A stretch of DNA of 64,000 nucleotides from Mycobacterium barrassiae (GTDB taxonomy: Bacteria > Actinomycetota > Actinomycetes > Mycobacteriales > Mycobacteriaceae). The stretch's first letter is position 1; every line of letters starts with the position of its first letter. Location: the NCBI RefSeq assembly GCF_025822765.1, contig NZ_JACKUK010000028.1, positions 62,001 through 126,000 of the forward strand, read 5' to 3'. The position numbers and the translations under genes are program-made. Positions 46,294-55,462 of the stretch are shown piece after piece. The notes beneath the pieces are model-generated. The model had not been told where the DNA came from. It worked only from the letters and a program-made list of their open reading frames with translations, and did no database searches.

Positions 46294-47763
46294 CTACACC
46301 GGCGCCAAGCGGTCGGCCCACGGCATGGCCTGCTCGAGTTGGGCCGCCAACCGGATGAGCAGCGACTCGCCCGCCAACGGCGCGACGAACTGGACACCGA
46401 GCGGCAGACCCGCCGCGGTCCAGTGCAGCGGCAGCGAAATCGCCGGTCGCCCAGTCAGATTCGCCAGTTGCGTGTACGGCACCCAGCCCAGGTTCTTGTC
46501 CACGAAGGTTTCGACGATCTTGGTGAAGCGCAGCGCGCGGGCGGTGCGCGTCTTGATCAGCAGCTCTGCACCACCCTGCAACGCGGCGGGCAGCTCGAAC
46601 TCACCGATCTTCGGCGGTGGGGTCGCCAGCGTAGGCGTCATCAGCAGGTCGTACGACTCGAAGAAGGTGGTCAGCCGACGGGTGTGGTCGTGGCGGCGCT
46701 GGACGGCGGCCACGTAGTCGACGCCGCGCGTCGCCCGACCGAGCGCCGCCATGATCAAGGTGTCGAACTCGAACGACTCGTTGCCCGCACCGGTGACGCG
46801 CTTGGCCTCGGCGACGTTGAACGCGGCGTAGACGAACCAGCCGAGCAGGAAATCCTTGGCGAGTGCGGCATCGTCGAAGGGCGCCTGCGGCAATTCGTCG
46901 ACGTGGTGGCCCAGCTCGGTCAGCTTCGCGGCGGTCGCCTCCACGGCAGCGACGGCCTCGGGATGTGGCGACGGGGTGATCGCCGACGGCACCCGCACGC
47001 CGATGCGCAGCTTCCCCGGATCTGCTCCCACGGAAAACGCGAACGGGGCATCCGGCAGACCCGGCATGTACGGCCCGAACGGTTCGCCACCGCTGATGAC
47101 ATCGAGCATCGCGGCCGTATCGCGCACCGTCCGCGAGACGACACCCTGCACACCGGCTCCGTGCATGGCCTCGCCGGTGGCCGGACCCATCGGCGTCAAC
47201 CCGCGACCGGCTTTCAGCCCGACCAGTCCGCAACACCCGGCGGGAATGCGGATCGACCCGCCGCCGTCGTTGGCGCCGGCACACGGCACGATTCCCGCCG
47301 CGACGGCCGAAGCCGACCCACCGGATGAGCCACCCGGTGTATGGCCAAGACCCCACGGATTCCGTGCAGGCCCCCAGGCGACGGGCTCGGTGATCGCCTT
47401 CGCCCCGAACTCCGGGGTGTTGGTCTTGCCGAAGATGACCAGCCCGGCGTCGATCCAGCGCTGGACAACGGTCGCGTGCTCGGCGGCGGGTAGCGACATC
47501 AGCGCACGCGACCCGGCCGACGTCGGCAGCCCGGCGTAGTCCTGCCCCAGATCCTTGATCAGGAAGGGGACGCCGGCGAACGGACCGCTGAGTTCGGCAG
47601 GTTGCGCCGCCGGGATGTCGCGCACGATCGCGTTGATCCTCGGGTTCACCGCGGCGGCCCGCTCCCGCGCCAGGGTCAGCAACTCCCCCGGGGATACCTC
47701 GCCGTCCGCGACCAGTTTCGCCAGCCCGGTGGCGTCGTAGCGCCGGTACTCCTCGAAGTTCAT
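46294..47763 (-). CDS. Amidase (amidase signature family)
   Basis: A 489-residue amidase: catalytic Lys in PFLIKDLGQDYAG, cis-Ser in GGSSGGSASAVAAG and the nucleophilic Ser in GANDGGGSIRIPAG, the Ser-cisSer-Lys triad of the signature family. It hydrolyses a carboxylic amide; mycobacterial members include NylA-like enzymes acting on aliphatic amides, but the substrate here is not determined. The lipoprotein gene starts 37 nt downstream. The first residues (MNFEEYRRYDATGLAKLVAD) are family-typical and support ATG 47763. Confidence 0.92.
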   Translation of the reverse strand: MNFEEYRRYDATGLAKLVADGEVSPGELLTLARERAAAVNPRINAIVRDIPAAQPAELSGPFAGVPFLIKDLGQDYAGLPTSAGSRALMSLPAAEHATVVQRWIDAGLVIFGKTNTPEFGAKAITEPVAWGPARNPWGLGHTPGGSSGGSASAVAAGIVPCAGANDGGGSIRIPAGCCGLVGLKAGRGLTPMGPATGEAMHGAGVQGVVSRTVRDTAAMLDVISGGEPFGPYMPGLPDAPFAFSVGADPGKLRIGVRVPSAITPSPHPEAVAAVEATAAKLTELGHHVDELPQAPFDDAALAKDFLLGWFVYAAFNVAEAKRVTGAGNESFEFDTLIMAALGRATRGVDYVAAVQRRHDHTRRLTTFFESYDLLMTPTLATPPPKIGEFELPAALQGGAELLIKTRTARALRFTKIVETFVDKNLGWVPYTQLANLTGRPAISLPLHWTAAGLPLGVQFVAPLAGESLLIRLAAQLEQAMPWADRLAPV

Positions 47764-47785
47764 TGTCTGACCGTATGTCTAAAGC

Positions 47786-47834
47786 GATTTCGGCGTGCTA
47801 AGTCTCGCTGAGCGTGACCCAGCACGCCGAAATC
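47786..47834 (-). repeat. 49-bp palindromic repeat, copy B (terminator-like, behind the NTF2-like gene)
   Basis: Arms GATTTCGGCGTGCT and AGCACGCCGAAATC are perfectly complementary (14 bp), and the loop carries a further CGCT/AGCG pairing. It overlaps the stop codon of the NTF2-like gene by 2 nt and lies in the same orientation relative to that gene as copy A to mak. See also the part-copy ATTTCGGCGTG near 48234. Confidence 0.72.
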
Positions 47835-48192
47835 ACTGTTCCTGCAGCACGGTGTAGAGCTCTGCGATCACGCCGTCGTTGACCAACGCCACATCGAAGC
47901 CGGACATGGCGACGTTGCCGTCGCCGTCGACGAGGTTCCAGGCCAGATGGCCGAAGTTCGGTAGCTGCCGCACCGGACCGGCGGTGACGAACTGCAGGGG
48001 ACCCAGTTGCTGTTGTAGTGCAACACATTTCGCCTCAAGAGCATCACGTCCCGTTGTCACTCCCTCGGCGTCGGTCCACCGCACGTCCTGCACGTAGGTG
48101 CGTTCGATCGCCGCGCGCCGCTTCGTCTCGTCGCGTTCGTTGAACACCTCGCGCAGGTTCGCCAGCATCAGGGTCTCGATCGGGTCGGACAT
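47833..48192 (-). CDS. NTF2-like (SnoaL-type) protein
   Basis: A 119-residue protein with NTF2-like features: N-terminal helix LMLANLREVFNERDETKRRA, then RTYVQDVRWTDAEGVTTGRD and the C-terminal strands AWNLVDGDGNVAMSGFDVALV. The cone-shaped fold binds small hydrophobic molecules; catalysis cannot be predicted here. ATG 48192 is preferred; the extension to 48237 overlaps the leader of the divergent gene. The palindromic repeat directly follows its stop. Divergent from the enoyl-CoA hydratase at 48261 with 68 bp between. Confidence 0.82.
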   Translation of the reverse strand: MSDPIETLMLANLREVFNERDETKRRAAIERTYVQDVRWTDAEGVTTGRDALEAKCVALQQQLGPLQFVTAGPVRQLPNFGHLAWNLVDGDGNVAMSGFDVALVNDGVIAELYTVLQEQ

Positions 48193-48260
48193 TGGGGTCT
48201 CCCTCGGCCGGTGGGGGTTGCGGTGAAATGGTCGCATTTCGGCGTGGTTATCGTGCAGCC

Positions 48261-49034
48261 ATGAGCCTCGTCACCTACGAACTCGACGATCACATCGCCA
48301 CGATCACGCTCAACCGCCCCAAGGCGCGCAATGCGATCAACGGTGCGCTCCGTCGCGATCTGAACGCGGCCTGGGACCGGTTCCGCGATGACGAGGACGC
48401 GTGGGTGGGGATTCTGACCGCCAACGGAGACGTGTTCTGCGCGGGAGGCGACCTCAAGGACGGCGAGGGTTCAGTGGGCACCTTTGGTGGCACGTTCTGG
48501 GAGAAGCCGACCATCAACTCGTTCGAAAGCGGGATGGAACTGTTCAAGCCGACGATCGCAGCTGTCCACGGTCCGTGTGTCGGTTACGGCTTGACCGGAG
48601 TTCTGTTCTGCGACTTCGTGATCGCCTCCACCGCCGCCTCCTTCTCCTTCCCCGAGGTGTCGCTCGGCGTACCCACCATCGTCGGGGCGATCCGGCTACC
48701 CGAGCGGGTGCGGTGGGCCGACGCCATGGAGTTGCTGCTAACCGGCGCGCCGATGACGGCTCAGCGCGCCAAGGAGATCGGGTTGGTGTGGCGCCTGGTG
48801 GAACCCGACGAGCTGCAGGCGCAGGCGCGTTCATGGGCGCAGACGCTCACGCGGGCGGCTCCCCTGGCGCAACGCGCCACCAAAGAGGTGGCGTGGCGCA
48901 CCGCGAACATGGGCTGGATCGAGTCCGTTCGCTTCGGCGAGACGATGCGCAAGGTGGCTGCCGCCACCGAAGACGTCGCCGAGGGGATCAAGGCGTGGCA
49001 GGACAAGCGGGCGCCGCAGTGGCGCGGCCGTTGA
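48261..49034 (+). CDS. Enoyl-CoA hydratase/isomerase family protein
   Basis: A 257-residue crotonase with both oxyanion-hole segments (VFCAGGDLKDGE and HGPCVGYGLTGVLFCDFV) and both candidate catalytic Glu residues (FSFPEVSLGVP and ADAMELLLTG), in contrast to the hydratase at 3111. ATG 48261 directly precedes the domain (MSLVTYELDDHIATITLNRP); an upstream frame from 48192 overlaps the divergent gene. It is followed by a broken CoA-ligase-like gene and two TenA-like genes, suggesting a former operon of acyl-CoA genes. Likely substrate: a 2-enoyl-CoA. Confidence 0.9.
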   Translation: MSLVTYELDDHIATITLNRPKARNAINGALRRDLNAAWDRFRDDEDAWVGILTANGDVFCAGGDLKDGEGSVGTFGGTFWEKPTINSFESGMELFKPTIAAVHGPCVGYGLTGVLFCDFVIASTAASFSFPEVSLGVPTIVGAIRLPERVRWADAMELLLTGAPMTAQRAKEIGLVWRLVEPDELQAQARSWAQTLTRAAPLAQRATKEVAWRTANMGWIESVRFGETMRKVAAATEDVAEGIKAWQDKRAPQWRGR

Positions 49035-49066
49035 TGGTCGCTATCTGACGGCACACGGGAGCTGCG

Positions 49067-49535
49067 ATGGAACGGTCGGAATACGAACGCATCCGCGGCG
49101 CTCGTCTCCATGCGGTTCAGGCTGCTCTCGACGATCATGTGGGCCGCCTCGACTGGCCGGCCGAGCGGATTCGGCGGCACCGCGACCGTGAGCTGCGCTC
49201 GATGCTCGCCTATGCCCAGGAGCGCTCGCCGTTCTACACGGAAGCGCGTTCGCGCGGGCGGCCGACATCAGCGGCCGTCACGACGACGATTTCACCTATG
49301 GACCACACACAGTGCCCGCCAGCGCTTTTCGGCATGCCCTCCCACCGATCCCCGCATCATCGAGTACCAGGTGGTACAGACCGAACGTGGTGCCGACATG
49401 CTGGTCGTCACAAAGAACGATGTGCAATCACTGGTTCCGGACCTGATGTCGGTCCGGATCAGCGCGGTCGAGACGCTCGGCCGCAATCAGGCCAGCGGCA
49501 AGCTCAAGCGCTTCGTCCCGCTGCCGCCTCGCTGA
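49067..49535 (+). pseudogene. Internally deleted phenylacetate-CoA-ligase/F390-synthetase-like gene
   Basis: The 5' part (49067 to about 49260) encodes a typical N-terminus of this AMP-forming ligase-like family (WPAERIRRHRDRELRSMLAY, then AQERSPFYTEARSRG). The 3' part (about 49340-49535), in a different frame, encodes its C-terminus (PRIIEYQVVQTERGADML, then SAVETLGRNQASGKLKRFVP). The 300 or more residues normally between them are missing. The junction lies near 49260-49345. A 160-residue chimera could still be made in the first frame. Preceded by GGGAG and followed 6 nt later by the TenA-like gene. Confidence 0.75.
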
Positions 49536-49541
49536 ACCGCC

Positions 49542-50117
49542 ATGACTAGTGTTTCGGGCGTGGTCGATGACTTGTGGACCGCCGCGACCCGGCACCCGTT
49601 TCTCGATGCGGTGCGCGAGGGCACCATCGCCGACGCGGCCTTCAACCAGTGGCTGAGCCAGGACGTGCTGTTCGTCGCCGACCTGCTCACCTTCCAGGCG
49701 CGGCTGCTCGCGCGAGCGCCGCGCCCGGCTCAGGGTGTGCTCGCAGGGGGATGCGTCGCCTTGGTCGACGAGTTGGACTGGTTCGAGGTGCAGGTCGCCC
49801 GACGGGGCATCGACCTGGATCAGCAGCCGCTCCCAGCCACGATCGCGTACCGGGAGCTGCTGCAGCGGCTCGACGGCATGCCCACCGATGCGGCGCTCAC
49901 GGCGCTCTGGGTCATCGAGCGGGTGTACCTGCTCGCGTGGTCGTCGGCCGTGTCGGACACGTCGCCGTTCCGCGAGTTCGTCGATCACTGGACCACCCCG
50001 GAGTTCGCCGCATACGTCGACGCACTCGGCGAACTGGCGACCCCCGACGTCCACACCGAACTGGTCGCCGAGGTGCTCGAACACGAGGTGGCGTTCTGGG
50101 AGATGGCGCTGGCATGA
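49542..50117 (+). CDS. TenA-family protein (lacking active-site Cys)
   Basis: A 191-residue TenA/thiaminase-II-like helical protein. Asp of the pyrimidine site is in WLSQDVLFVADLL, and the C-terminal LEHEVAFWEMALA carries the conserved Glu. At the place of the catalytic Cys (C in C-x-x-x-Y) it has WVIERVYLLAW, so no Cys but a neighbouring Glu, which resembles the TenA_E class. TenA_E proteins act in salvage of thiamin breakdown products in plants and bacteria. It overlaps the following TenA gene by 4 nt (ATGA), suggesting that the two are used together. Confidence 0.82.
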   Translation: MTSVSGVVDDLWTAATRHPFLDAVREGTIADAAFNQWLSQDVLFVADLLTFQARLLARAPRPAQGVLAGGCVALVDELDWFEVQVARRGIDLDQQPLPATIAYRELLQRLDGMPTDAALTALWVIERVYLLAWSSAVSDTSPFREFVDHWTTPEFAAYVDALGELATPDVHTELVAEVLEHEVAFWEMALA

Positions 50118-50728
50118 CTCTTTCCCACCGACTGTGGTCCGACAACCGCGACTTGGCCGACGACGCCCTGGCGCATCCGTTCATCCAACAACTCGGCAAC
50201 GGCTCGCTGGACCGCGAGATCTTCGCCGGTTATGTCGCGCAGGATGCGTTCTTCCTCGAATCCTTTGCCCGCGCATACGCTCTGGCGCTGGCCCGCAGCA
50301 ACGACACCCCGACGCTGATCGCACTGGCGGGCTTGATCGCCGGGGTCGCCGACGAGTTGAACCTGCACAATTCGTATGCCGCGCGCTGGGGCATCGACAT
50401 GGCGGGCGTCGAACCCTCGCCGGCAACGCTGGCGTACACCGACTTCCTACTGGCCACCGCCGCCACGTCTGACCTCGGCGTGATTCTGGCGGCGATGACT
50501 CCGTGCATGCGCTTGTACGCGTGGCTCGGGACCTCATTGGACGCCGATAAGGCCGGACAGTACGCAGAATGGGTGCAGACCTACGCCGACCCGGACTTCG
50601 GCGACCTGGCATCCCAGCTCGAAGGCCTACTCGATCAACACGCCGACGACCGCGCCGCCGTCGCGATGGCCTACCGGCGCGCGATGCGCCTGGAGGTGCA
50701 GTTCTTCGAGTCCGCGATATCAGGCTGA
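50114..50728 (+). CDS. TenA-family protein with active-site Cys
   Basis: A 204-residue TenA-like protein starting MTLSHRLWSDNRDLADDALA. It keeps the active-site set: Asp in YVAQDAFFLESFARAYA, Cys and Tyr in MTPCMRLYAWLG and the terminal Glu in RLEVQFFESAISG. In bacteria TenA_C proteins hydrolyse aminopyrimidine derivatives in thiamin salvage. Its ATG overlaps the stop of the preceding paralogue, so a two-subunit or two-step salvage module is suggested. No riboswitch-like leader or other thiamin gene is near. Confidence 0.87.
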   Translation: MTLSHRLWSDNRDLADDALAHPFIQQLGNGSLDREIFAGYVAQDAFFLESFARAYALALARSNDTPTLIALAGLIAGVADELNLHNSYAARWGIDMAGVEPSPATLAYTDFLLATAATSDLGVILAAMTPCMRLYAWLGTSLDADKAGQYAEWVQTYADPDFGDLASQLEGLLDQHADDRAAVAMAYRRAMRLEVQFFESAISG

Positions 50729-50885
50729 CGGCCGCAGCGAGTAGGCGTCTGCGCAGTCGCCAGGGGTGACGCCGCAACCGAGTCTCGCGGGTCGGTCGAA
50801 CCGCTGTGTCGGGCCACTACCTGCGCACGTTAAGGTCCACTCGTCGGCCTCAGTGAACAGGCCGGTAGAAAAGTTGAGAACTTTC

Positions 50886-51914
50886 ATGACTGCACCAGCA
50901 GATTCCTCGTTACTCGAAGAACGGGTCGGCCACTACTACCAGATGGACGGCACCTACCTGGTGGGCCGCGAGAAGCTGCGCGAGTATGCGCGTGCCGTGC
51001 AGGACTACAACCCTGTGCACTGGGATGTCGCCGCCGCCGCTGAACTGGGCTACTCGGACGTCATCGCGCCGCTGACGTTCACCTCGACACCGGGTATGAG
51101 CTGCAACCGCCGGATGTTCGAGCAGATCGTCGTCGGTTACGACACCTACCTGCAGACAGAAGAGGTATTCGAGCAGCACCGCCCGATCGTGGCGGGCGAT
51201 GAATTGACCGTCGCCGTCGAGCTGACGTCGGTGCGCAGGACCGCAGGCCGAGATTTCATCACCGTCACCAACACCTTCACCGACACCGCCGGCGAGGTGG
51301 TGCACACCCTGCACACCACCGTCGTCGGCGTGACCTCCGAAGACATCAGTGCGGAGGTCAAGGTTGCCGTCCAGAACGCGATGATGCACGACATCAACAT
51401 TTTTGACGTCGGCGCCGATGGCAACTATGTGAAGGAAGTTCGCCCCGCTGGTGAGCTTCGCATCTCCGACGGTGGAATGGCCCGCACGCCGGGGACGCCG
51501 TCCTTCGACGACGTGCAGATCGGCTACGAGCTACCGGTGCATCACACCCGGCTGTCCCGCGGTGACCTGGTGAACTATGCGGGCGTGGCCGGTGACGCCA
51601 ACCCGATCCACTGGGACGAGACCATCGCCAAGGTGGCCGGGCTACCCGATGTGATCGCCCACGGAATGCTCACCATGGGTTTGGGGGCCGGGTACGCGTC
51701 GACGTGGCTGGGCGACCCCGGTGCGGTCACCCGCTACACCGTGCGGCTGTCCCAGCCCGCGATCGTGCCGGCCAAAGAGGGCGCCGACATCGAGTTCAGC
51801 GGTCGCGTGAAGTCGCTCGACCCGGAGACCCGCACCGGTGTCGTGGTCGTCGCCGCGAAGTCCGCCGGTAAGAAGATCTTCGGCATGGCAACGCTGAACG
51901 TCCGCTTCAGCTGA
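50886..51914 (+). CDS. HadA-HadB-type fused (R)-specific dehydratase (double MaoC/hot-dog)
   Basis: A 342-residue protein of two hot-dog domains in one chain. Residues about 10-165 resemble HadA (YLVGREKLREYARAVQDYNP, then IAPLTFTSTPGMSCNRRMF); residues about 190-342 resemble HadB with the catalytic hydratase motif LVNYAGVAGDANPIHWDETI and AHGMLTMGLGAGY. HadA-HadB is the dehydratase of the mycolic-acid FAS-II cycle; here both parts come as a natural fusion. Similar fused homologues are known in M. smegmatis and M. abscessus, from memory. ATG 50886 starts the domain; the upstream frame to 50766 is discarded. Next to mmpS-mmpL, it may act in envelope lipid synthesis. Confidence 0.9.
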   Translation: MTAPADSSLLEERVGHYYQMDGTYLVGREKLREYARAVQDYNPVHWDVAAAAELGYSDVIAPLTFTSTPGMSCNRRMFEQIVVGYDTYLQTEEVFEQHRPIVAGDELTVAVELTSVRRTAGRDFITVTNTFTDTAGEVVHTLHTTVVGVTSEDISAEVKVAVQNAMMHDINIFDVGADGNYVKEVRPAGELRISDGGMARTPGTPSFDDVQIGYELPVHHTRLSRGDLVNYAGVAGDANPIHWDETIAKVAGLPDVIAHGMLTMGLGAGYASTWLGDPGAVTRYTVRLSQPAIVPAKEGADIEFSGRVKSLDPETRTGVVVVAAKSAGKKIFGMATLNVRFS

Positions 51915-54821
51915 TTAGACGAGTACCTGCTCGGGTTCCCGCTGGATCGGCTTCGGCCACGGGCTGGGGACCGGCCGCGGCCGCACCCACTTCGGCCACC
52001 AGAACCACCGGCCCAGCAGGGTGGCCACCGACGGGGTCATCAGCGAGCGCACCACCAAGGTGTCGAACAGCAGACCGAGGCCGATGGTGGTACCGACCTG
52101 ACCGATGGTGATCAGCTTGCTCACGCCCATCGACATCATCGTGAACGCGAACACCAGACCCGCGGCGGTGACGACGGAGCCGGTGCCGACCATCGCGCGG
52201 ATGGTTCCGGTCTTCAGGCCGGCGTGGATCTCCTCCTTCATCCGGGAGACCAGCAGCAGGTTGTAGTCCGCGCCGACGGCCAGCAGCACGATGACCGCCA
52301 TCGGCATCACCATCCAGTGCAGCGGGATGCCGATGATGTGCTGCCACAACAACACTGACAGGCCGAACGAGGCAGCCAGGCTCAGCACGACGGTGCCGAC
52401 GATCACGGCTGCGGCCGCCACCGCCCTGGTGAGGATGGTCATGATCAGGAAAATCAGAATCAGCGCCGCCACCGCCGCGATCAGCAGGTCGTAGTTCGCA
52501 CCGGTTTGCAGGTCGTTGTAGGTGGCCGCGCTGCCGCCCAGATAGATCGTCGAACCCTCGAGCGGAGTGCCCTTGATGGCGTCGGCGGCCGCGACCTTCA
52601 GCGGTTCGATGCGCGAGATGCCTTCCGGGGTAAGCGGATCGCCCTGGTGGATGATAGTGAACCGCACCGCGTGACCATCAGGGGAGATGAAAAGCTTGAT
52701 GCCGCTGAGGAAGTCGGCGTTGGTGAACGCCTCCGGGGGGAGATAGAACGAATCGTCGTTGAGGGACGCGTCGAAGGCATCCCCCATCGCCGTCGAATCC
52801 TCCTGCTGGGCCATGTTCAGATCCTGCTGGGCCTTCTGGATCTGGTACTGGTTCAGGATGATCTGCTTCTGGTTCTTCATCGTCTGAATCTGCGCAGGCA
52901 TCACGGCAACCATCTGCGGCATCAGCTCGGCCATGCGCTGCATGTCGGGGACCATGTCTTTGAAGTCGTCGGACATGACATTGATGCCGTCGAGGCTTTC
53001 GAAGACCGACCGCATGGACCAGCAGACCGGAATGTTGGAGCAGTGCGGCTCCCAGTAGAAGTAGTTGCGTATCGGCCGGAAGAAATCGTCGAAGTCCGCC
53101 AGGTGGTCTCGCACCTCACCCATGTGGTCGGAGGTGTTGGCCATCTTGTCGGCCATCCGTTGTGACACCTCGGCCAGATCGCCTTGGATGCTCATCATCT
53201 CGGTCATCGCGTCGATGCTGACCTGGAGGTCGTCGGCCTGTTTGAGCAGGTTGTCCAGATTCCGCTGCATGTAGTCGTTGTTCATGATCTGGCCGGTGCC
53301 GCTCTGGGCGAGCGTGTACGGGATCGTGGAATGCTCGATCGGTTTGCCGTCCGGGCGCGTGATCGTCTGGACCTGGGCGATACCGTGCACGCGGACAAGG
53401 GCTTTGGCGATCTTGTCGATGACGAGGAAGTCCGCCGGGTTACGCAGATCGTGGTCGGTCTCGATCAGCATCAGATCCGGGTTCATCTTGGCCTGCGTGA
53501 AATGCCGGTCCGCAGCGGCGTATCCGATATTGGCCGGGACATCGTCGGGCAGGTAATCCCGGTCGTTGTAGGCGGTGTGGTACCCCGGCAGAGCGAGCAG
53601 CCCGATCAGCGCCACCGTGATGGCGAACACGAGGATCGCGCCCGGCCAGCGCACCGTGGCGGTGCCGACCTTGTGCCACAGCCGGGACTGTCCCATCCGC
53701 TTGGGTTCCAGCACCTTCCCGAAGCGGCTGCACACCGTGATGATCGCGGGGCCGAGGGTCAGCGCCGCGGCGACCACCATCGTCATACCGATCGACAGCG
53801 GCAGGCCCAACGTCTGGAAGTACGGAAGGCGGGTGAAGTACAGGCACAGGCTGGCGCCGGCGATCGTCATGCCGGAGGCCAGCACCACATGCGCCGTTCC
53901 GCGGAACATCGTGTAGTACGCGGTTTCCCGGTCCTCGCCGTTTCGGCGCGCTTCGTGATATCGGCCAATCAGGAAGATGGCGTAGTCGGTGGCCGCGGCG
54001 ATCGCCATCGTCACCACCATGTTGATCGCGAACGTGGTGAGCCCGAAGACGTCGTGATACCCCAGCACCGCGATGATGCCGCGGGCCGAGAACAACCCCA
54101 GTGCCACCATCGTCATCACGATCGCCGTGGTCACCACGGATCGATAGACGATCAGCAGCATGATCACGATGACGGCGAAGGTGAAGAGCTCGATGGTCTT
54201 CATGCTCTTGTCGCCGACGACGGTCAGATCGGCACTGAGTGCCGACGGACCGGTCACGAACACCTGGAGTCCCTCGGGAGCGTCTGCGCCCGAGGCGATC
54301 TCGCGCACTGTCTTCACCGATTCGTTGGCCAGCGCTTCGCCCTGGTCGCCGGAGATGTAGACCTGGACGTACGCGGCCTTGCCGTCCACGCTCTGCGCAC
54401 CGGCTTCGGTCAGCGAGTCGCCCCAGAAGTCCTGGACGTGCTGCACATGTTTGGTGTCGGCGCGCAGCCGCCCCACCATGTCGTCGTAGAAGCGGTGCGC
54501 CTCGGCGCCGAGGGGCTCGTCGCCCTCGAGGACGATCATCACCGAGCTCGAGGTGTCGTACTCCTGGAACACCTTGCCGACGCGTTTGGTCGCGATCATC
54601 GACGGCGAGTCCGACGGGCTCATCGACACCGCGCGCATCTTGCCGACGTCGTCGAGCGGTGGAACCACGGTGTTCATCAGGGCGATGATCGCGATCCAGG
54701 CCACGATGATCGGCACGGCCAACTTCCGGATCAGGCGCGGCAGCCGCGGCTGAGCGCGGTGCCGGGCGACCGGAAGGGCGTCGGTGTTGACGTCGGTTGG
54801 GTCGTCGACGGTGGCGCTCAT
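51915..54821 (-). CDS. MmpL-family (RND) lipid/drug transporter
   Basis: A 968-residue RND transporter of the MmpL family with 12 predicted membrane helices in two sets and two large periplasmic loops. Conserved MmpL features include the N-terminal [40 protein letters not shown], and the proton-relay Asp region [19 protein letters not shown] with [19 protein letters not shown] in the second half. Such proteins export lipids, siderophores or drugs over the inner membrane. The upstream mmpS gene overlaps by 4 nt. Its stop directly abuts the convergent dehydratase stop. The set resembles MmpS4/5-MmpL4/5 in size. Confidence 0.93.
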   Translation of the reverse strand: MSATVDDPTDVNTDALPVARHRAQPRLPRLIRKLAVPIIVAWIAIIALMNTVVPPLDDVGKMRAVSMSPSDSPSMIATKRVGKVFQEYDTSSSVMIVLEGDEPLGAEAHRFYDDMVGRLRADTKHVQHVQDFWGDSLTEAGAQSVDGKAAYVQVYISGDQGEALANESVKTVREIASGADAPEGLQVFVTGPSALSADLTVVGDKSMKTIELFTFAVIVIMLLIVYRSVVTTAIVMTMVALGLFSARGIIAVLGYHDVFGLTTFAINMVVTMAIAAATDYAIFLIGRYHEARRNGEDRETAYYTMFRGTAHVVLASGMTIAGASLCLYFTRLPYFQTLGLPLSIGMTMVVAAALTLGPAIITVCSRFGKVLEPKRMGQSRLWHKVGTATVRWPGAILVFAITVALIGLLALPGYHTAYNDRDYLPDDVPANIGYAAADRHFTQAKMNPDLMLIETDHDLRNPADFLVIDKIAKALVRVHGIAQVQTITRPDGKPIEHSTIPYTLAQSGTGQIMNNDYMQRNLDNLLKQADDLQVSIDAMTEMMSIQGDLAEVSQRMADKMANTSDHMGEVRDHLADFDDFFRPIRNYFYWEPHCSNIPVCWSMRSVFESLDGINVMSDDFKDMVPDMQRMAELMPQMVAVMPAQIQTMKNQKQIILNQYQIQKAQQDLNMAQQEDSTAMGDAFDASLNDDSFYLPPEAFTNADFLSGIKLFISPDGHAVRFTIIHQGDPLTPEGISRIEPLKVAAADAIKGTPLEGSTIYLGGSAATYNDLQTGANYDLLIAAVAALILIFLIMTILTRAVAAAAVIVGTVVLSLAASFGLSVLLWQHIIGIPLHWMVMPMAVIVLLAVGADYNLLLVSRMKEEIHAGLKTGTIRAMVGTGSVVTAAGLVFAFTMMSMGVSKLITIGQVGTTIGLGLLFDTLVVRSLMTPSVATLLGRWFWWPKWVRPRPVPSPWPKPIQREPEQVLV

Positions 54822-55243
54822 GCCGACTTCACCAAGCAGTAGGTTTCGGCATTCACGCCGGTTGCGGTCCTCTCATCCTTGACCTCGCCGTCGACGGTGA
54901 CCCGGCAGGTGATGCTGTTCCCGTCGCCCTGCGCCAGCAGGCTGACCGACGCGGCCGCCGCGGTTGTCTCCAGCGAGATCGACCAGGGCAGCGCGACGTC
55001 CGGCGCGCGCTGCGGCTTGCCGTTGAGATCCATGTAGTTGATGACGGCGGAGTTGCCCGACCCGAACACCTCGTAGACGACCACCTTCGGGCTGGTGTCC
55101 TCGGCGGTGCCCGCCCCGATCGGCGTGACAACCACCGGGTGCGCACCGAAGACCGAGCGAAGCTGGCTGACCGCGAGGGCACCCGCCGCGACTGCAACCA
55201 CGATCAGGATCGGCAGCCACGCCCTCCGAAGCACCCGGGTCAT
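54818..55243 (-). CDS. MmpS-family membrane protein
   Basis: MmpS accessory protein (141 aa from ATG 55243; an upstream in-frame codon at 55258 is possible). One N-terminal helix ([20 protein letters not shown]) precedes a beta-rich periplasmic domain with [37 protein letters not shown] and a C-terminal Cys pair ([19 protein letters not shown]). MmpS works with MmpL in export. It overlaps mmpL (ATGA), and the 204-bp upstream region with two palindromes separates it from the divergent TetR gene. Confidence 0.92.
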   Translation of the reverse strand: MTRVLRRAWLPILIVVAVAAGALAVSQLRSVFGAHPVVVTPIGAGTAEDTSPKVVVYEVFGSGNSAVINYMDLNGKPQRAPDVALPWSISLETTAAAASVSLLAQGDGNSITCRVTVDGEVKDERTATGVNAETYCLVKSA

Positions 55244-55394
55244 CGCCTCTGCCCGCAAATATCGGTTGCCAGCTGCAGCGATGGAGCAGGGCGGCAGTCG
55301 TTGACAACGGTCATCGCGTGGCCTTTCGGCGTTGAGATCGGCAAGCGGAAGTGGTGGCCGAGCACGGTCTAGAGAGATAACCTAACGAAGTAAG

Positions 55395-55432
55395 CGGATA
55401 GGATCAATCCGAGTGGATGACTTCAATCCACT
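55395..55432. promoter_or_regulatory. Two operator-like palindromes in the mmpS/TetR intergenic region
   Basis: CGGAT-N7-ATCCG (55395-55411) and AGTGGAT-N7-ATCCACT (55412-55432) are adjacent inverted repeats sharing the core GGAT-N7-ATCC, with centres about 19 bp apart. They lie 31 bp before the ATG of the divergent TetR gene and about 150 bp before mmpS. Operators for that regulator are the simplest reading. Confidence 0.65.
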
Positions 55433-55462
55433 TCTGTTGTTGTCTTGATTACACTCGGCGCG

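Noticed and set aside
53184-54842. Open frame of 552 codons on the plus strand
   Set aside because: It runs antisense through mmpL, has a His/Arg/Gly-rich composition without any family pattern and is the usual GC-rich shadow frame.
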